64,000 nt of DNA from Pseudoscleropodium purum (taxonomy: Eukaryota; Streptophyta; Bryopsida; Hypnales; Brachytheciaceae), in the NCBI GenBank assembly GCA_963969395.1, contig OZ017797.1:3100001-3164000 (forward strand), in the 5' to 3' direction. The position numbers and the translations under genes are program-made. Positions 34,398 through 47,091 of the stretch are shown piece after piece (within the stretch, counting starts at the first letter, position 1; each line of letters opens with the position of its first letter). The notes beneath the pieces are model-generated. The model was not told where the DNA came from, searched no databases, and was given only the letters and a program-made list of their open reading frames with translations.

Positions 34398-36221
34398 CTT
34401 GATCCTCCTCGAAGTAATAAAACACAAGACAAACTATTTGATCATCTACACGCTTCGAGCATTACACGAGCTTTGCATAATCTACGAATGTCCTGCACAA
34501 AGAAATTATGACTGTTAAATTCATCAGTTAGACAGTGGTCCGACCGCGTGGTTTTCTTCATTAGAGGCTAATTACCCTTGCCAACACTAAACTCTTGCCT
34601 TGTCCACTGGGCTCGTATCTCCACAAACTGTAGACACAGAATACAAATACAGAGAAAAGGCGTCTCTAAGGCATCCCCAATGCCTTCGCAAAAAGGAAGC
34701 AGTAACTGCCTCTGTAGCTCATTAAACCAGTAGGCATTAAAAATAATTTGCAGAACAAACACTTGCTAAGCCTCTGTATTCGCTCTTACGCATTGGCAGA
34801 ATCAAAGACACAGAGTACTTATAGAACCTTGCGCTATAACTTGAAAACTCAGTCACCAAGAATCTTTCACGAGCACCTCAATAACACCTGGCATACCAGA
34901 TCCCTGCTCCGTCATATTCCAGTTTTTGGCACCTCTACTAACTAGAGTTGCGTTCTTCTCTGTTCTTTTTCAGCATCCTGTACTCTTGCGCTTAAATATC
35001 ACAGATTTAATCAAATAAAACTAGAAAAATGTTCAAATTGACGCCGAGCTAGAAAGCTTTAATGTTCTCGAACGCCGTTCTTCGTAACTATATGATGGTC
35101 CTTTTCACACTTGGTTCTATGGACTAATCTAGAAAGTTGAAGGGCAATGTTCTGTGACACTGGATTCGCATATGTAATGCTATGGAGAAACAAAAGTGAC
35201 AAGGCATCCAGGGTAGCATCATATAACACTACCATTAATTCACAGCGTTATGAAAACTGGACGATGTACTGTACAACGTACGAGAACGAAGATCCCAGGT
35301 TCTTAGGACCAGTGGTACGGAGGCGGATCTTCCAATCCTGATGAACTTATTGCAAGGAACTACAAACTAATCAAAGATATGAAATACTCCACCTCTACTG
35401 TGACATTGGTGGTGAGATCCCAAATCAAACCAAATAGCAACTTTCACAACCTGAACTGCTTCCAGATTCATGTGTGTCCGAAAACAAATTGCTTTTTTCA
35501 AGGGACCGGTGATATCCAGTAGCACCTTCCACTCCATAGTTCTATGTGAGAAGGGGACGGAACCTTAAGTACCCCAATTTACAATCCCTGATACTCTCCA
35601 CCAGCAATACCTACTCTCGTACTTGACTATCCTGCCACACTAATTGCAAAATAACTGTTTTTTAACATCAGAAAAGCAACGACATCTACAAGTAACGTCT
35701 CCCATCACTATCAAAACGATTCCTTCTACCAGACTCCTCACAAATCGTCACATAGTCCCTCCATGAAAACCCGCACTCAAAAGAAGCGCAATCAACGAAA
35801 TAGAATCCGCGAAAGAAATACATGCGATTGTTGCGAGCGACTATGACCGATCGAATGCCAGAGGCTCACCTAGAGCGGAATCAGGGGAAACCCTAATTAT
35901 TGAATTGCGCCAGAGATTGTTGCGCCACGCGCTGGGTAATCGTAATCCGGCGATTCTAATGAGATGCGGAGGCAATGTGGGCAGGTGCGAAATCCAGCGT
36001 TCGATCGTGCAGCTTGCTTGCTGTCCGTTTCCAGAATTCCTCGCTGCGCTACCAAAAACTTCGGCGACTCCAAGGAATCGTCTAAACAATTCGGACCTCC
36101 GTCCCCGTCCGCGGTTACTTTGGATGAATGACGATGAAGCTTCATGCGATGATACTTTCAGTTGTGGATGAACGAAAGTGAGATGACAGTTTGTGGATGA
36201 ACTGAGTTGATGCTTAGTCAT
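34398..36221. other. 5' flank and probable leader region of the ERGIC-type gene
   Basis: This is mixed-composition DNA. A GC-richer patch at 35840-36180 has overlapping open frames on both strands but no recognisable protein; it may be the transcription start region of the minus-strand gene, with leader introns between it and 34397. A telo-box AAACCCTAA lies at 35888-35896. Confidence 0.4.
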
Positions 36222-36300
36222 GTCACATTGAAGAAAGAAAAATGTATTTTTGTGTCATGATTGCTTTTAGAGCATGAACGCTTTTAGAGTCCAATGAGCC

Positions 36301-36490
36301 AAATGTAGGGACCATTTTGTCCCTACATTTTTGTCCTTGGGAAAATGTAGGGACTTTTTATTTGTCTTAGTTGATAAATATTACAAAATTTGAGTTCATA
36401 TTTGCAATCAAAGGCCCCAAATTAGTTAAGAAAGGTATAAAAATTAGATTAATTAAGCACAAAATAGGGGGGCTTGTTTTTTACATTCAT
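36301..36490 (-). repeat. 12-bp-arm hairpin and MULE-type MITE core copy
   Basis: AAATGTAGGGAC (36301-36312) and GTCCCTACATTT (36319-36330) form a perfect 12-bp inverted repeat with a 6-base loop, and the arm word ATGTAGGGAC recurs just after it. From about 36370 the sequence matches, in reverse orientation, the unit of the 11078-11533 MITE (TTCATATTTGCAATCAAAG, CCCCAAATTAG, CACAAAATAGGGG). Confidence 0.55.
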
Positions 36491-36591
36491 CTTTTGCTAG
36501 ACCTCTGCATTCAACTCATTGCACTGCTATAGCTCGTTCCTCCCAAAGTTGGAAAAGTAAAATGCTTTGCTAGATACCTCAAAGGGATGTA

Positions 36592-36700
36592 TTCCCTCCA
36601 TTCCAAAATGATCTTCTTGTTCCCCATGCATTTTGTGTTTCAAAATGATCTTCACATTGTAATGTCGAAGGAAGGACCCACAAATTGAATTATTAGTGTT
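36592..36700 (+). mobile_element. Stowaway-like end fragment
   Basis: A TA followed by TTCCCTCCATTCCAAAATG resembles one Stowaway end. The word TTCAAAATGATCTTC is repeated directly within 60 bases, and no matching inverted end is found nearby, so it is probably truncated or rearranged. Confidence 0.3.
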
Positions 36701-37678
36701 TTTTTTCGAATTGTCATGTTAGATGTAAGATGTTTGTAAAATAATGTTGATAAACTTGAAACAAGAATAATAAACTCTAATTCCACCCAAACGTGTATGA
36801 AAGTATTCATAATAGAATATGCAAATTTAGGTGTATAGTTATGTCACCTTTTGACACAAGACATCCATTGTGCATTTCATAGCCTTGAAGAGAGTAGTAA
36901 TGAGAAAGTTCTTAATAATGCACCTTATACATGCAATAGAGAAAGTGATCCATGAGGTTTAATTGGTGAACCAATATATGGCAATGAGGGTGCATGCATG
37001 TCATGTACAACAAGCAAAAGGTTAGCACTTTTGTCTCTTGATAAATGTTTGAGAAAATGTGCTATTGTTTTAAGGAACATTAAAGTCGACAATCCACTCT
37101 ATACTTTTGACATCCTACTTGACATCTACTTTGGCCATAATAAGCAAAAAAAATATTACATATCCCATATAGTTTGACTTACCTCCCACCCCCCACTAAA
37201 ATAAAGAGCTTGTTTTGTTTTTTTTGAATATATACAATAAATGGCTTTTGAAACCATATGACATAATTGTCAAATATGGTGTACAATGCATTGTGTATAG
37301 CATATGATGTACAGTGTATGGCATATTTTCTAGAACATGTTGTATTGGACATTGTGAAATGCACACATGCATTATATAGGACATGTAAGATTGTCCATAT
37401 TATGCATTATAGCATATAGAGCATTCAATTATATCAATGTTAAAGGTGATTTAATGAAATATGAATGTCGAAGTTGACATCACAAAATGTTGAGATGTTT
37501 AAATTGACATCTCAAAAAATGTCTCAATAGTGCCTAAAAAAACAATTTCAAATGACATCAAAAACTTCAAATGATATAAAATTGTATTGACTAGGCATGC
37601 CACATCACATTCATTGGATGCCATGTCACTTTTTTCATGACTACATTAGATGTCATATTATAAACGGGACATTTTTCA

Positions 37679-37842
37679 CAACCACATTAGATGCCATACC
37701 ATGAACGGGACAGATGAAAAAAATTCCTACATGGCTACCCACGTCTGCATGGTCCTTTTTCCAACCACATTAGATGCCATATTTTGAATAAGACAAATGA
37801 AAAAATTCCTACATAGCTACCCATGTCTGCATGGTCTTCACA
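37679..37842 (+). repeat. tandem repeat, two units of about 83 bp
   Basis: Two consecutive units begin CAACCACATTAGATGCCATA at 37679 and 37762 and share ATGAAAAAATTCCTACAT and CTGCATGGTC. A third, partial unit precedes them at about 37638 (CTACATTAGATGTCATA). Confidence 0.8.
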
Positions 37843-38909
37843 TGGCGCTAAGGTGGTAGCTACATGATAAACTCTTAGGACCCCATTAACCCATTTTTTT
37901 TGTACATTTGCTCAAAAAAATTCAATGTCTAGTAATTTTTTCAATAGTTTTTGCACCTCTTTAGCAATGCAATTCTATTGGTCATCTACATAGACATATA
38001 CAAACACCACGCACTATGTCTATCCATAGAATCTTAACACTAGAAAAAACATATTGAGGTTTCTTAGAATTGTTGTTAGTCATTATTTTAGTATTAGTCT
38101 TTAATAAATATCCACCAACGACTGATTTTGAAATTATTTTTACATCTTGTTAAGTAGGTGTTTTGTTGAGTTTAGCAATGCCAAGTGTCTCTATATTCTT
38201 GGAGGAATTGACATTACAAAACCTCACATATATGCGGTGAGCGGTGGGTGACTTTTTAGTTCTATACATTGGTTGTATTCAAAAATTTATTTATTTCATT
38301 TGAACCAATTGCATTTTTTGCCTATACTTTTAGTATTGTCTTAGGTTCAAACAAAGTTAATTAATAGTTAGAAGATTGAAGTTGAGAGCCAAAATCACAC
38401 AACTACAACAACAATATAAGTCTTAGAAGCAAATTTTTACATCTTGATGGGACATTGGCTTTTCCCTTTGGAATGTCTGCTAGTTCTAACTGGGGTGGCT
38501 TGCCCATCTATTTGGATGGATAGGTTGTTAATGAACCATCCAAGTTGTCTAGCCCAACACATGGAATGTCTATCTCATCCTTCTTTATTTTATTTTATTC
38601 AAAATCTTGACTAATGTTGGGGCTAAATCCTACCATTTTATGGAGTTGATGGACATCTAGATATGACTTGGAAAGGGATGCAATGGAAGAAGAGTAATTG
38701 TTTGAAAGGATCCATATTCCATTCAAATGTATTAGATTTTATAGGGTCCACCTTATACAATGGTTGAGCGTGCATTCATTCAAGCCTTCTAACTACATTT
38801 TTTGAGGTCATTACATTGTAGGTTGGATAGTCTGTCTTTTAAGTAGATAGTGAGAGAACATGTTTTTAGACAATTATTTTAATTCAATGGATTTTTTATT
38901 TTACTATCC

Positions 38910-39270
38910 CACAACCCCTACTAAAATATAATTTTTTTAAATTTCTGACCCAAATCTAAATCCAAACCAAATCTAAACCCACCCACCTACCCTATTTGTA
39001 ATTCTAGAGTGAAAATGGGTTCTGCAATTGATATGGGATTTCTATTCCTCCATATTTTAATGTGTATCGTATATTAGTATACGTCCTTTGTATTTGTATT
39101 CATATTGTATACCATATCCATATTTATATTCATATCCTATATCTATATCCATACCTTATAATTGTACTCCAAATTGACGGCTTAGGGATTGGTTTCAATT
39201 TTTTTTGTGAGTGAATCAATGGTTTGTGATTTTGATTAATCCCCCTACTTTCAATTTTTGAAAAACTTGT
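38910..39270 (+). repeat. dispersed repeat with CATATCC-rich core, copy 2
   Basis: This is the partner of 8930-9300, with the same order of features. A CCTACCC/CCTTCCC patch comes first, then CATATTTTAATGTGTAT-like sequence. A core of TATTCATAT/CCATATC units follows, then GGTTTGTGATTTTG, in the same orientation. Confidence 0.5.
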
Positions 39271-42200
39271 TGTTTGTATGTTTTCACGAGATAATCTATT
39301 AAAAAGGTTTTCTAGATATATCCATCCAATCCAGATACTAGAATTTCTTTGTACATTGAGCTAATAAACTATAACTACTTTGTGGATTTGTAGCTTGATC
39401 AAATTCTCTAATACTACCTAGTTTTGGTAGATTTTTCACATATCAAATGGCCTAGTTGCTTGTTATTAAAACTATCATACTTGTTCACAATTGAGGAGTT
39501 TTTGTAAATGGTCATCAACCAATTGAGGTTCTTCATAGCCTAGATTTTCATTATTTTATAACTCATTGTTAATGTCCATTTACAATCTTCAATTTCTTTT
39601 AAATAGTTGCAATATAAACCAAAAGTTCATTTGTAGGCTTCAAACCTATTAGAAAGAAGGTGACATTGACATAAAATTATAAAGGAGGAAGTGTGAATAG
39701 GATCATGTTTTAGAAAGAAACAAATATGACAAGGATAACCTCTTATAGAAATTGTATTTGTTTATAACCTCTTCAATTTTATAGATTTGTTTTATTATTG
39801 AGGGTACAAAATTAGAGACACTTTTATAATAGGTGTCATTAAATTTTACTTTTTAATGAAAATTATTATTACACTATAATATTTTATTTTATACTAATTT
39901 AGATACATTACAAAATGAATGGATTTGAAAAATCATTGTCATATACACTAAAGTAGGAAATTCCTATTTTTTGATTTGCTAGTACGTTGTTGCAAGAAAT
40001 ACTCAACATTTTTGTCTCAAAATGTTGTTTTGATCTATAGGATTGCCACTACCATAAGTACTATACAAAAGTAATGTAGTTTAAGTCATAAAGTTGAATT
40101 TAAGATTATTAAAAATAAATTAATAAAATAAATAAAATCATTAATAAAAAATCATTTAAAAATATTAAAAATAATCAAAGTGAAATTTTCAATATGAAGA
40201 AAAATCATTAAAAATGAATTCAAAAATCAATGTAGTACTCTGCACTACTATGAATTACTATAGAGCTTGGAGGACCAAAAATTAGTAAAAAATGGATATA
40301 TTAATAATAATATTTTTATTATTTTTTAAAAAACATAAAAAATAATTTTAAGATGTTCATTTTTATACACTTTGACATGTTTGAAGTACATTGAAGACTT
40401 TTGAAAAAAAATTATTTTCTCATTCCAATCTTTGTAGAAAGGGTGTGTACTTTGAACCCATGTGTGTGCCACATATGTTGTAATTTTGCATAAAAACTCA
40501 TGTCACTTCTTGCAATTTTGGTACAAAAACTTCTTCTCCAATTTTCAGCTTTGAATTTACATTTTCAAGTTGAAAATTGAACTAAAATCCTAAAATGGCA
40601 AAAATAGATATCTAGGGGTACTTCAAAAATAGTAAAATAATTTTCAAAAAATGCAAAAAATTACTCAATGTCTACAACTAGCATATGTTCCTTCATTTCA
40701 AATTTCACGTACATCGGACATACATTGCAAAAGTTATAGCTAAAAAACCACTTGTCTGAAGCTCGGGGGACTAAAAAGGACAATTGTTTCTTGCAACTAC
40801 CCTACTTTAAGATCTCAAAAATTAATCATGATGCACCTAGAATGTCTACCACATATTCTATAGTCAATGATGACAAGTGCTAAAGTTGTCCTAGGATTTT
40901 ATTTTAGAAAAGTCATAATAATCTCCAAAAAATTCAATACATTTTAACATGAAAATATATATGTCAAAATTTGCAAATTTTCTAGTGTGTTGAGCATTTT
41001 TTTTTAAAAGTTTTTTGAAATTCAATTATATGCACTTATACTTGACTACAATAGGACTATCTATATACTAGTATGTACATCTCATCATGTGATTGGAATT
41101 GATGCAATTGAAAAGTGGCTCTAATTGAAATCAAATGCAAAGCTTTAAATTCAACCTTAGAGTATCTTATAAGTGTACAGTCAACACTTCTTTGCTAAAC
41201 AAATATATTTTTTGAAAAATAAAATTTGAAAATTGCTAAATATAGAATTTTTAAAATACAATAATGCCATACAAAATAATTGTATTTTGGAAAAAGGATC
41301 TATGTAAAATTGTAGCATCTATTTTTTGAATTATTTTTTGCCAATCCAACCCTACAACTATAACACTATTGCAAATTATGAAATAAAAAAATCCATATAT
41401 TTTACAATTTCTACATCTAAGTTAATTATTTATTTGATCAAACATTAAATTTGCTATTGAATAACATTCAATTAAACCATAAAGTGCTTACCACATTTGA
41501 CCATAAATAGCTACTAAAATACCAACAAGAGTTAAAATGAATCACTTCAAAGACATCCAAGTATCATGCAATGAATTGTACCATTGAAAATGTGCATTAT
41601 ATTGTTGATTGATGATGTTGGTTTCATTTACATATAATGTCTTTCTCATTTCCACTATTTCTTAAATAATTTCAAGCATGTATTACTTAATACTTTCTGT
41701 CAAGCACATAAAGTTTTATGAGTATGAAAGAAAAAGAGCATTGCAAGAAACATAGCAATTTTGAACTTCTTGGGAGAAATAAAGGTTTGTATAGGATTCT
41801 TTGAAGTCAAACAACTAGAAGAGAATTGAAAGAAACTTGCAAGAGTCCTCAAAATAATTCTTAATACTAGAAGGATGCAACTCTATGACTGTAGTCATTC
41901 GAAAAAGATATGATTTTTGAACTAGAAGGTGCATTCTTCATTTCTTCCTTGATTGAAAAAGTCATCTATCAACCACTTTTGGGTCTCAATATCCTTGCAA
42001 GTAAAGAACAAAAAAAAGCTGGTCTATAAGGCCCTGAAGAGTACTATAAATGATATAAATATGAAACATATGTATAATAGTGCAAGACCCAACACATTTA
42101 GAAAGAACCACTCAAATTCCATGCTCCTTTGTGGATGTGATAATCACAAAGGCCCTTGTATAATCGTACAACGATTCATTTTCAAATGAACAAAATTTCA

Positions 42201-42486
42201 CTTTGCTTCAAACGACAATTAACTAAATTATCTTCACAATGATATGCTCAAAGTGCATACGGTAATTAAGAGAGCATCGCAGTACCCATGTAAAACATTC
42301 TATAGTTTTAGCAGTTCTGTAGCAGCCTTAGTAATTACGATCCTATAATTTTGTAGGCATGCGTAATTGATTCATTACAAATCGGTAAGGAATCTAACTG
42401 CAAACCTTGCCTGTCAAATTACAAAGCTTCAATCTGGTATCATAGACAAATATATTTACAGGTTTAAGAGCAGCTGGTACCACAAT

Positions 42487-43779
42487 CTAAGATGAAATTG
42501 GGAGTACCACAGGCTTCACTTGCGAATCTCCCTTCTGGTTACCCACTGGGTTCCTCACAAAACGCCTGATAGAAAATAGTTCCAGAGGCACACCTGGAGC
42601 TGTTCCATTGAGGGCTAGATCCGCCATGACTCGTCCCACTAACGGTCCCATCTTAAACCCGTGCCCTGAAAATCCTGCCGCCACTAGCACTCTCTGTTCT
42701 CTGTGAGGTTCACCGTTTTCAGCCAACTCTCCTTTTCCAGGAATGAAGTCCAGAATGAAATCCTCGTCAGGAGTCATGGAATACATACACCCATTTGCCA
42801 TGATAGGAGCTTCCGATTTCACAATTTCGCCAAAACGACTGGCAAGCCATGGACTGACTTCCCTTTTCAGAAGCTCCATGTCTGGAGCCACTGTGCGCTT
42901 GTTGGGGTCACAAGGGGTTCCACTATGTACCGACACTTTGATTAGACCTGGATACTCAAGTGAAGGAGTACCGTAAATGTATGGCTTGCCATAATCTGCA
43001 AATACTGGGAAGCCTTTGGAAGCAGCTAAGACATCGTCCTTCACTTCCCAGTAAGCGATTGACGTGTGCAACGGCTCAATGGGAAGCTCTATCCCTGAGA
43101 GCTCCCTAACAATCTGAGGAGTCCACGCGCCAGTTGCTAGTATGCAAGTCCTTCCCAGAGCAGCACCTCGGTTGGTAGCAACAAGCACTCCGTCTGAACC
43201 GTCGGAGAGTTTCCACTGAGTTGATATTCGCACAAGCTTGGCTCTGTCCCTCAACGTGGCGCCATGTCGAAGTGCAAGGGATTGAAACATGGCTACAGCC
43301 TTAGATGCCCGGAGAATTCCTCCCTGTTTAGTGTACACTATGAGAGAATCGTCGGGAAGCTTCAAGGATGAGAACCGATCCTTACATTCCTGATGACTTA
43401 GTACCTCGTGGTCAATATTCTCTTTTGCGAGGTTGGAGACGATCGAAACCAAGCTTTCACTGTCAGGCGGACCAAAGTCGAGTTGCCCAGTTCTATGGTA
43501 TACCATGTATCCAACTTCGCTCTCCGCTTCCTCCCAGAGTTTGTAAGCTTCCTTCATCATTCTCGTGTAGTAAAGCTCGGGATATGTTACCCGGATCGTC
43601 CGCGACTCGCCATGTGACGACCCTCTGTGATGAAGAAAATCAAACTGCTCAAGTAGAAGAACCGATTTCCCGCGCTTAGCTATTTGGTAGGCTGTGCAAC
43701 TTCCCATTAATCCCGCACCTACAACAATTGCGTCGTAGGCACCACAGACCGCCTCTCCATCCCTTGGAACGCCTGCCAT
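42487..43779 (-). CDS. sarcosine/L-pipecolate oxidase-like FAD enzyme
   Basis: One uninterrupted coding exon gives 430 residues from the ATG at 43779; an in-frame TTG four codons upstream is not taken as the start. The N-terminal FAD-binding motif VVGAGLMGSCTAYQIAKRG (GxGxxG about 21-26) with Glu44 follows the DAO/MSOX pattern, as does RGSSHGESRTIRVTYPE. Cys331 in NGCMYSMTPDEDFILD aligns with the cysteine that covalently holds FAD in monomeric sarcosine oxidase, and AAGFSGHGFKMGPLVG is the C-terminal FAD motif. The family oxidises N-methyl or cyclic amino acids (sarcosine, pipecolate) with release of peroxide; plant and animal members are usually peroxisomal. Here the C-terminus is PVVLPISS, without an obvious PTS1 tripeptide. 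The substrate is not decided by sequence. Confidence 0.92.
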   Translation of the reverse strand: MAGVPRDGEAVCGAYDAIVVGAGLMGSCTAYQIAKRGKSVLLLEQFDFLHHRGSSHGESRTIRVTYPELYYTRMMKEAYKLWEEAESEVGYMVYHRTGQLDFGPPDSESLVSIVSNLAKENIDHEVLSHQECKDRFSSLKLPDDSLIVYTKQGGILRASKAVAMFQSLALRHGATLRDRAKLVRISTQWKLSDGSDGVLVATNRGAALGRTCILATGAWTPQIVRELSGIELPIEPLHTSIAYWEVKDDVLAASKGFPVFADYGKPYIYGTPSLEYPGLIKVSVHSGTPCDPNKRTVAPDMELLKREVSPWLASRFGEIVKSEAPIMANGCMYSMTPDEDFILDFIPGKGELAENGEPHREQRVLVAAGFSGHGFKMGPLVGRVMADLALNGTAPGVPLELFSIRRFVRNPVGNQKGDSQVKPVVLPISS

Positions 43780-46008
43780 GGCTGCACCCAAGTCTCTACT
43801 TACAGGGATTCCTCACGCCCTGATCCTCTTCTGCAATACAGAGAATCCGATATTTAGGTGATTTGGTTTCTCTAAATTCACCAAAAATTCAATCAAAAAC
43901 AACTTTACAAGACAGCACTTGGAGAGAATCTTTCAGTTGATCTCAAAGAAGCACATTGATTAACTAGGTCGTTGAGGACCAAGTGATTCTGTAGACCCGC
44001 TAGCCCATCAGGACTGACCTTGTCTGAAAAGTTGTTCAGTTTTCTATTCATGCGAAAGCACCAAGTACTACGTATGAATTTTTGCTGATTCCTGTCTTGG
44101 GAGTATCTTACCAGACCTTTGACCAAACTTCTGCTGGATGTCCAGGAACACATGAACAACACGAAGAATTCTTTGTGCAGTTCTACTCGCAAGCTGGAGA
44201 GAAAGAGAACATAATATCTCATGCGAGAATGAGTTCAAGAGTAGAATGTCACCGATTAATACCTGTCACCCCACATGAAGTGTGCCAAATTCTGCTTCGT
44301 GTAGAGCATCTGCAATGCAGCTGGCAATGGCAATGCAAGTGCGGATCCACACCTGCAATTGCCTCCACACTGATACGGCAAAGACCAGCAACGCAGGCCA
44401 CCCTTGCTTCATCTTTTCCTTGTAAATTAATCTCTTTCCCTCAACCCATGCTTTCCCCTCATTACCTTCACCACCTATGTACATGAATGCAACGTGCCAA
44501 GACTTACTCAGACAAGCTCGTTTAGTGACACACACTGCCCACTTGATTTGATTTCGAAAAAGAAGAATCGTGATACCTCGTGGAAACTAGTTTATAATGA
44601 TTTCAAGGTGAGAATACATTAAGCGAAGAAGAGCTTACGAGGTCAAGAAAACTCCTAGACATGGCCTCCTTGAAACCTAAAACCGACAGACTTGGTCCGA
44701 TAGAAGAAAGAAACACTACCCTAACACGAACATTCTCATACTACGATCATACCTCTTTAATATCACATCCTCCTTCCCCAGGAACGGATGGACTTACCCT
44801 TTTCAAAACTCACTATCACACTCTGTTGTGTCACAAAAAGTTGCATTCAAGTATAATAGGGAGTTCAACAAGCGTGGAAAAGTTTGGTGACCTCCTTCTT
44901 CACTACTGCAACCCAAGTACTTCTATAACGACATATTTACATGCAACACTACTCTATCCCAACGTTTCAGAACCCCAAATTCGGTAGGGACTAAGGGACA
45001 CCCACAAACGCACTGACAAAAAATTGTTCGAGAACCCCACATACGGTAAGGACACCCAGAATTGCACCGACGAAGAACTGCCACCCTAAAACCTAAGAAA
45101 TTCGGTACATATTGACTAGGAGGGTATGGGACACCTAAACATATGTTCGTGTCGTTTTAATCAGCTACCCAAAAAGCTTTGAACCTTCATAACTCTTGCA
45201 TGGAGAACGCAAATGAAGCATTCTTTGATGCATTGAAATCCTCGTTCATTTGCTCATAAGAATCTAAGAAATTGGGTGTCCCTAAACTAATCACGTGCAT
45301 TTTAAGTGCCTCGACCGTGCCATGAAAGAAGACTGGGTACTCCAACGAAAACTTCTCATACTCAAACCAATTTGGATTCTTCCTGTTCAACTAACAAGCT
45401 CAAATGGGCAGCGTCCAAACTAAGCGGAGCCAGGAGTTTCAAGAACGAGAAGCACTCACCTGCGGAACGTCGTCTTCAAGCACATACAGCTCCCCCAAAT
45501 CCACTTCAGCAGACGCGTTCCACCAAATTTACGTACTCTGAGGAGAAGAAGGCTCAGAAACACTAATAATTTCCCCACTTGAGTGCGCGCTCGCAACCCA
45601 AGAAACAGCTAGGCAAAGAAAGACTGAAAAAGCAGAGCGACACAATTAGCGAAGTGGAATCCACAGAACAAACAAATCTTCGTGATCCAAAGTGAACTTA
45701 AGATGCCGATTGTTAGGAATGGAATCCGAGATACAATTACGCAAATCAAACCCTAACTTAATTGAATTTCGCCACAAATCATGGCCTGCCCGAAAATCAG
45801 AATCTCGAACTGTGTCCGGCATCGCAGAAAGGGTGTCTCCCCGGAGGCGCAATTCGACATCCGAAGGTTGTAGAATCTCGCAACCTTCGTCCAGGAGGGA
45901 TGAACGTGCTCTCTCATCGAACTGGGACGAAAAGTTGTGGATGGATTTGGGGAATCATTGCTGAAAGCTTAACTGAAGCGAACTGCACATCCGAATAAGT
46001 ACCATTTA
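43780..46008. other. 5' flank of the oxidase gene
   Basis: In minus orientation an acceptor-like CTCTGTATTGCAG just upstream (about 43833) suggests a leader intron. Moderately GC-rich patches at 44.1-44.5 and 45.3-46.0 kb have overlapping open frames without motifs and are not called. A telo-box AAACCCTAA lies at 45748-45756 and may mark the transcription start region. Confidence 0.4.
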
Positions 46009-46560
46009 CTAAATTGCCTAAATTTTTTTGGTTGGGTCTTGTTGAAAGTTGAAAGAGGCTTTTAGATTATCTTCTAATGCATTTTTGCAACACTATATGA
46101 AGAAATTATGAATTTTCAAAGTGCTGAAAATATAGGTATAGATATAATCAACTCTGGACAAATGTATAGTGCTGATGATTTGTAACAAAAATTTGTGGAC
46201 TAATTTTGCATGTCATTGTTGAAAAGCTTAAGATAAATATACCTTGATGTGTTTGAATATTAAACAATTGATCAATGTTCCTATCATTAAATTACCTAAT
46301 CTTTTTGGTGGATCTTGACAAAAGTCAAAAGATGATTTTAGATTTTCTTTTTATGCATATTTATGACTATTCAAATAAACTATGAATGAATTCTCAATTT
46401 GCTAAAAATAGGTGTATGCATAGTCAAATCTAAATTCTCATGAATAGAGGGTATACATTTAGGCAAGAAGCATAGAGTTTGATTACAAAAAGGGATCATA
46501 ATTAGGTACAGTAATCTCAAACATGATTTTTGAAGAGTCTTATTTGGAATTTTGATTTGG
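46009..46560 (+). repeat. tandem duplication, unit about 278 bp
   Basis: Two diverged units start with AAATTGCCTAAATTTTTTTG (46011) and AAATTACCTAATCTTTTTGG (46289) and stay alignable for about 200 bases. A third copy of the start (TAAATTGCCCAAATTTTTTG) lies at about 22293, so the unit is dispersed as well as duplicated here. Confidence 0.6.
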
Positions 46561-47091
46561 AGTTCAACAAGATTTGTAAAATTTCATGAAAAATATCAGC
46601 ACCTACAACCGTACCAGTAAGAGTTCGAACGTGGTTGTTTTTATTACCGGTAAGCTCTAAAAATAATGCATGTTAGAGTAATCCTCTTATGTTGCCAGTA
46701 AGATCCAATAAAAATTAATTAATTAATTAACAATAGTAAGTAACCCTGCTCAGCTCAGTTGTGATCAGTGACGATTATAGGTGAGTTTATCTTTACGGTA
46801 GTTTTGGAAAATAACCTAAATTTGTCCTCAAAGCTTCTAGCAAGGTCATTTCTAAACTGATACTGTACTACAAATTATCAATACCAAGTGATAGTGATTT
46901 TATCATTGGTACAAATGCAGAGCAAAATGCAAACTTTTGCACATTCTCTAGCCAACAACATGCACTCACAAGAACAGTCTCAAATCCAGTGTCTGTAAGA
47001 AGGCCTATGCATCAAATGCACCCTCCACTTAATTGATTCCATTCCTCTACTAAAGCTGTTGGTAAAATAGGCCCAAGCGAGCAGCCTCATT
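46561..47091. other. spacer and helicase 3' region
   Basis: No gene recognised. It includes ATTAATTAATTAATTAA-like AT repeats near 46720 and probably the 3'UTR of the minus-strand helicase gene. Confidence 0.5.

Larger units (their letters stand above)
36222..42486. other. second AT-rich gene desert
   Basis: No believable exon on either strand across about 6.2 kb. It holds a hairpin and MITE-core copy at 36301-36490, a Stowaway-like fragment near 36592, a tandem 83-bp repeat at 37679-37842 and a dispersed repeat copy at 38910-39270. The remainder (39.3-42.4 kb) is very AT-rich with nothing recognisable. The last 300 bases before 42486 should hold the 3'UTR of the oxidase gene. Confidence 0.65.

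Noticed and set aside
33976..34425. 149-codon minus-strand open frame
   Set aside because: It runs through an intron of the ERGIC-type gene; only its middle part (exon 34051-34148) is coding, in the spliced frame.
35841..36221. 126-codon minus-strand frame upstream of the ERGIC-type gene as a separate gene
   Set aside because: Several overlapping frames on both strands are equally open and none has a motif; better explained as leader/promoter DNA.
37679..37842. CRISPR-like spaced repeat
   Set aside because: Units are contiguous 83-bp tandem copies without unique spacers, in a plant genome.
43780..43791. Upstream extension of the oxidase to a TTG start
   Set aside because: TTG is not a likely nuclear start; the ATG at 43779 has a good context and leaves the FAD domain intact.
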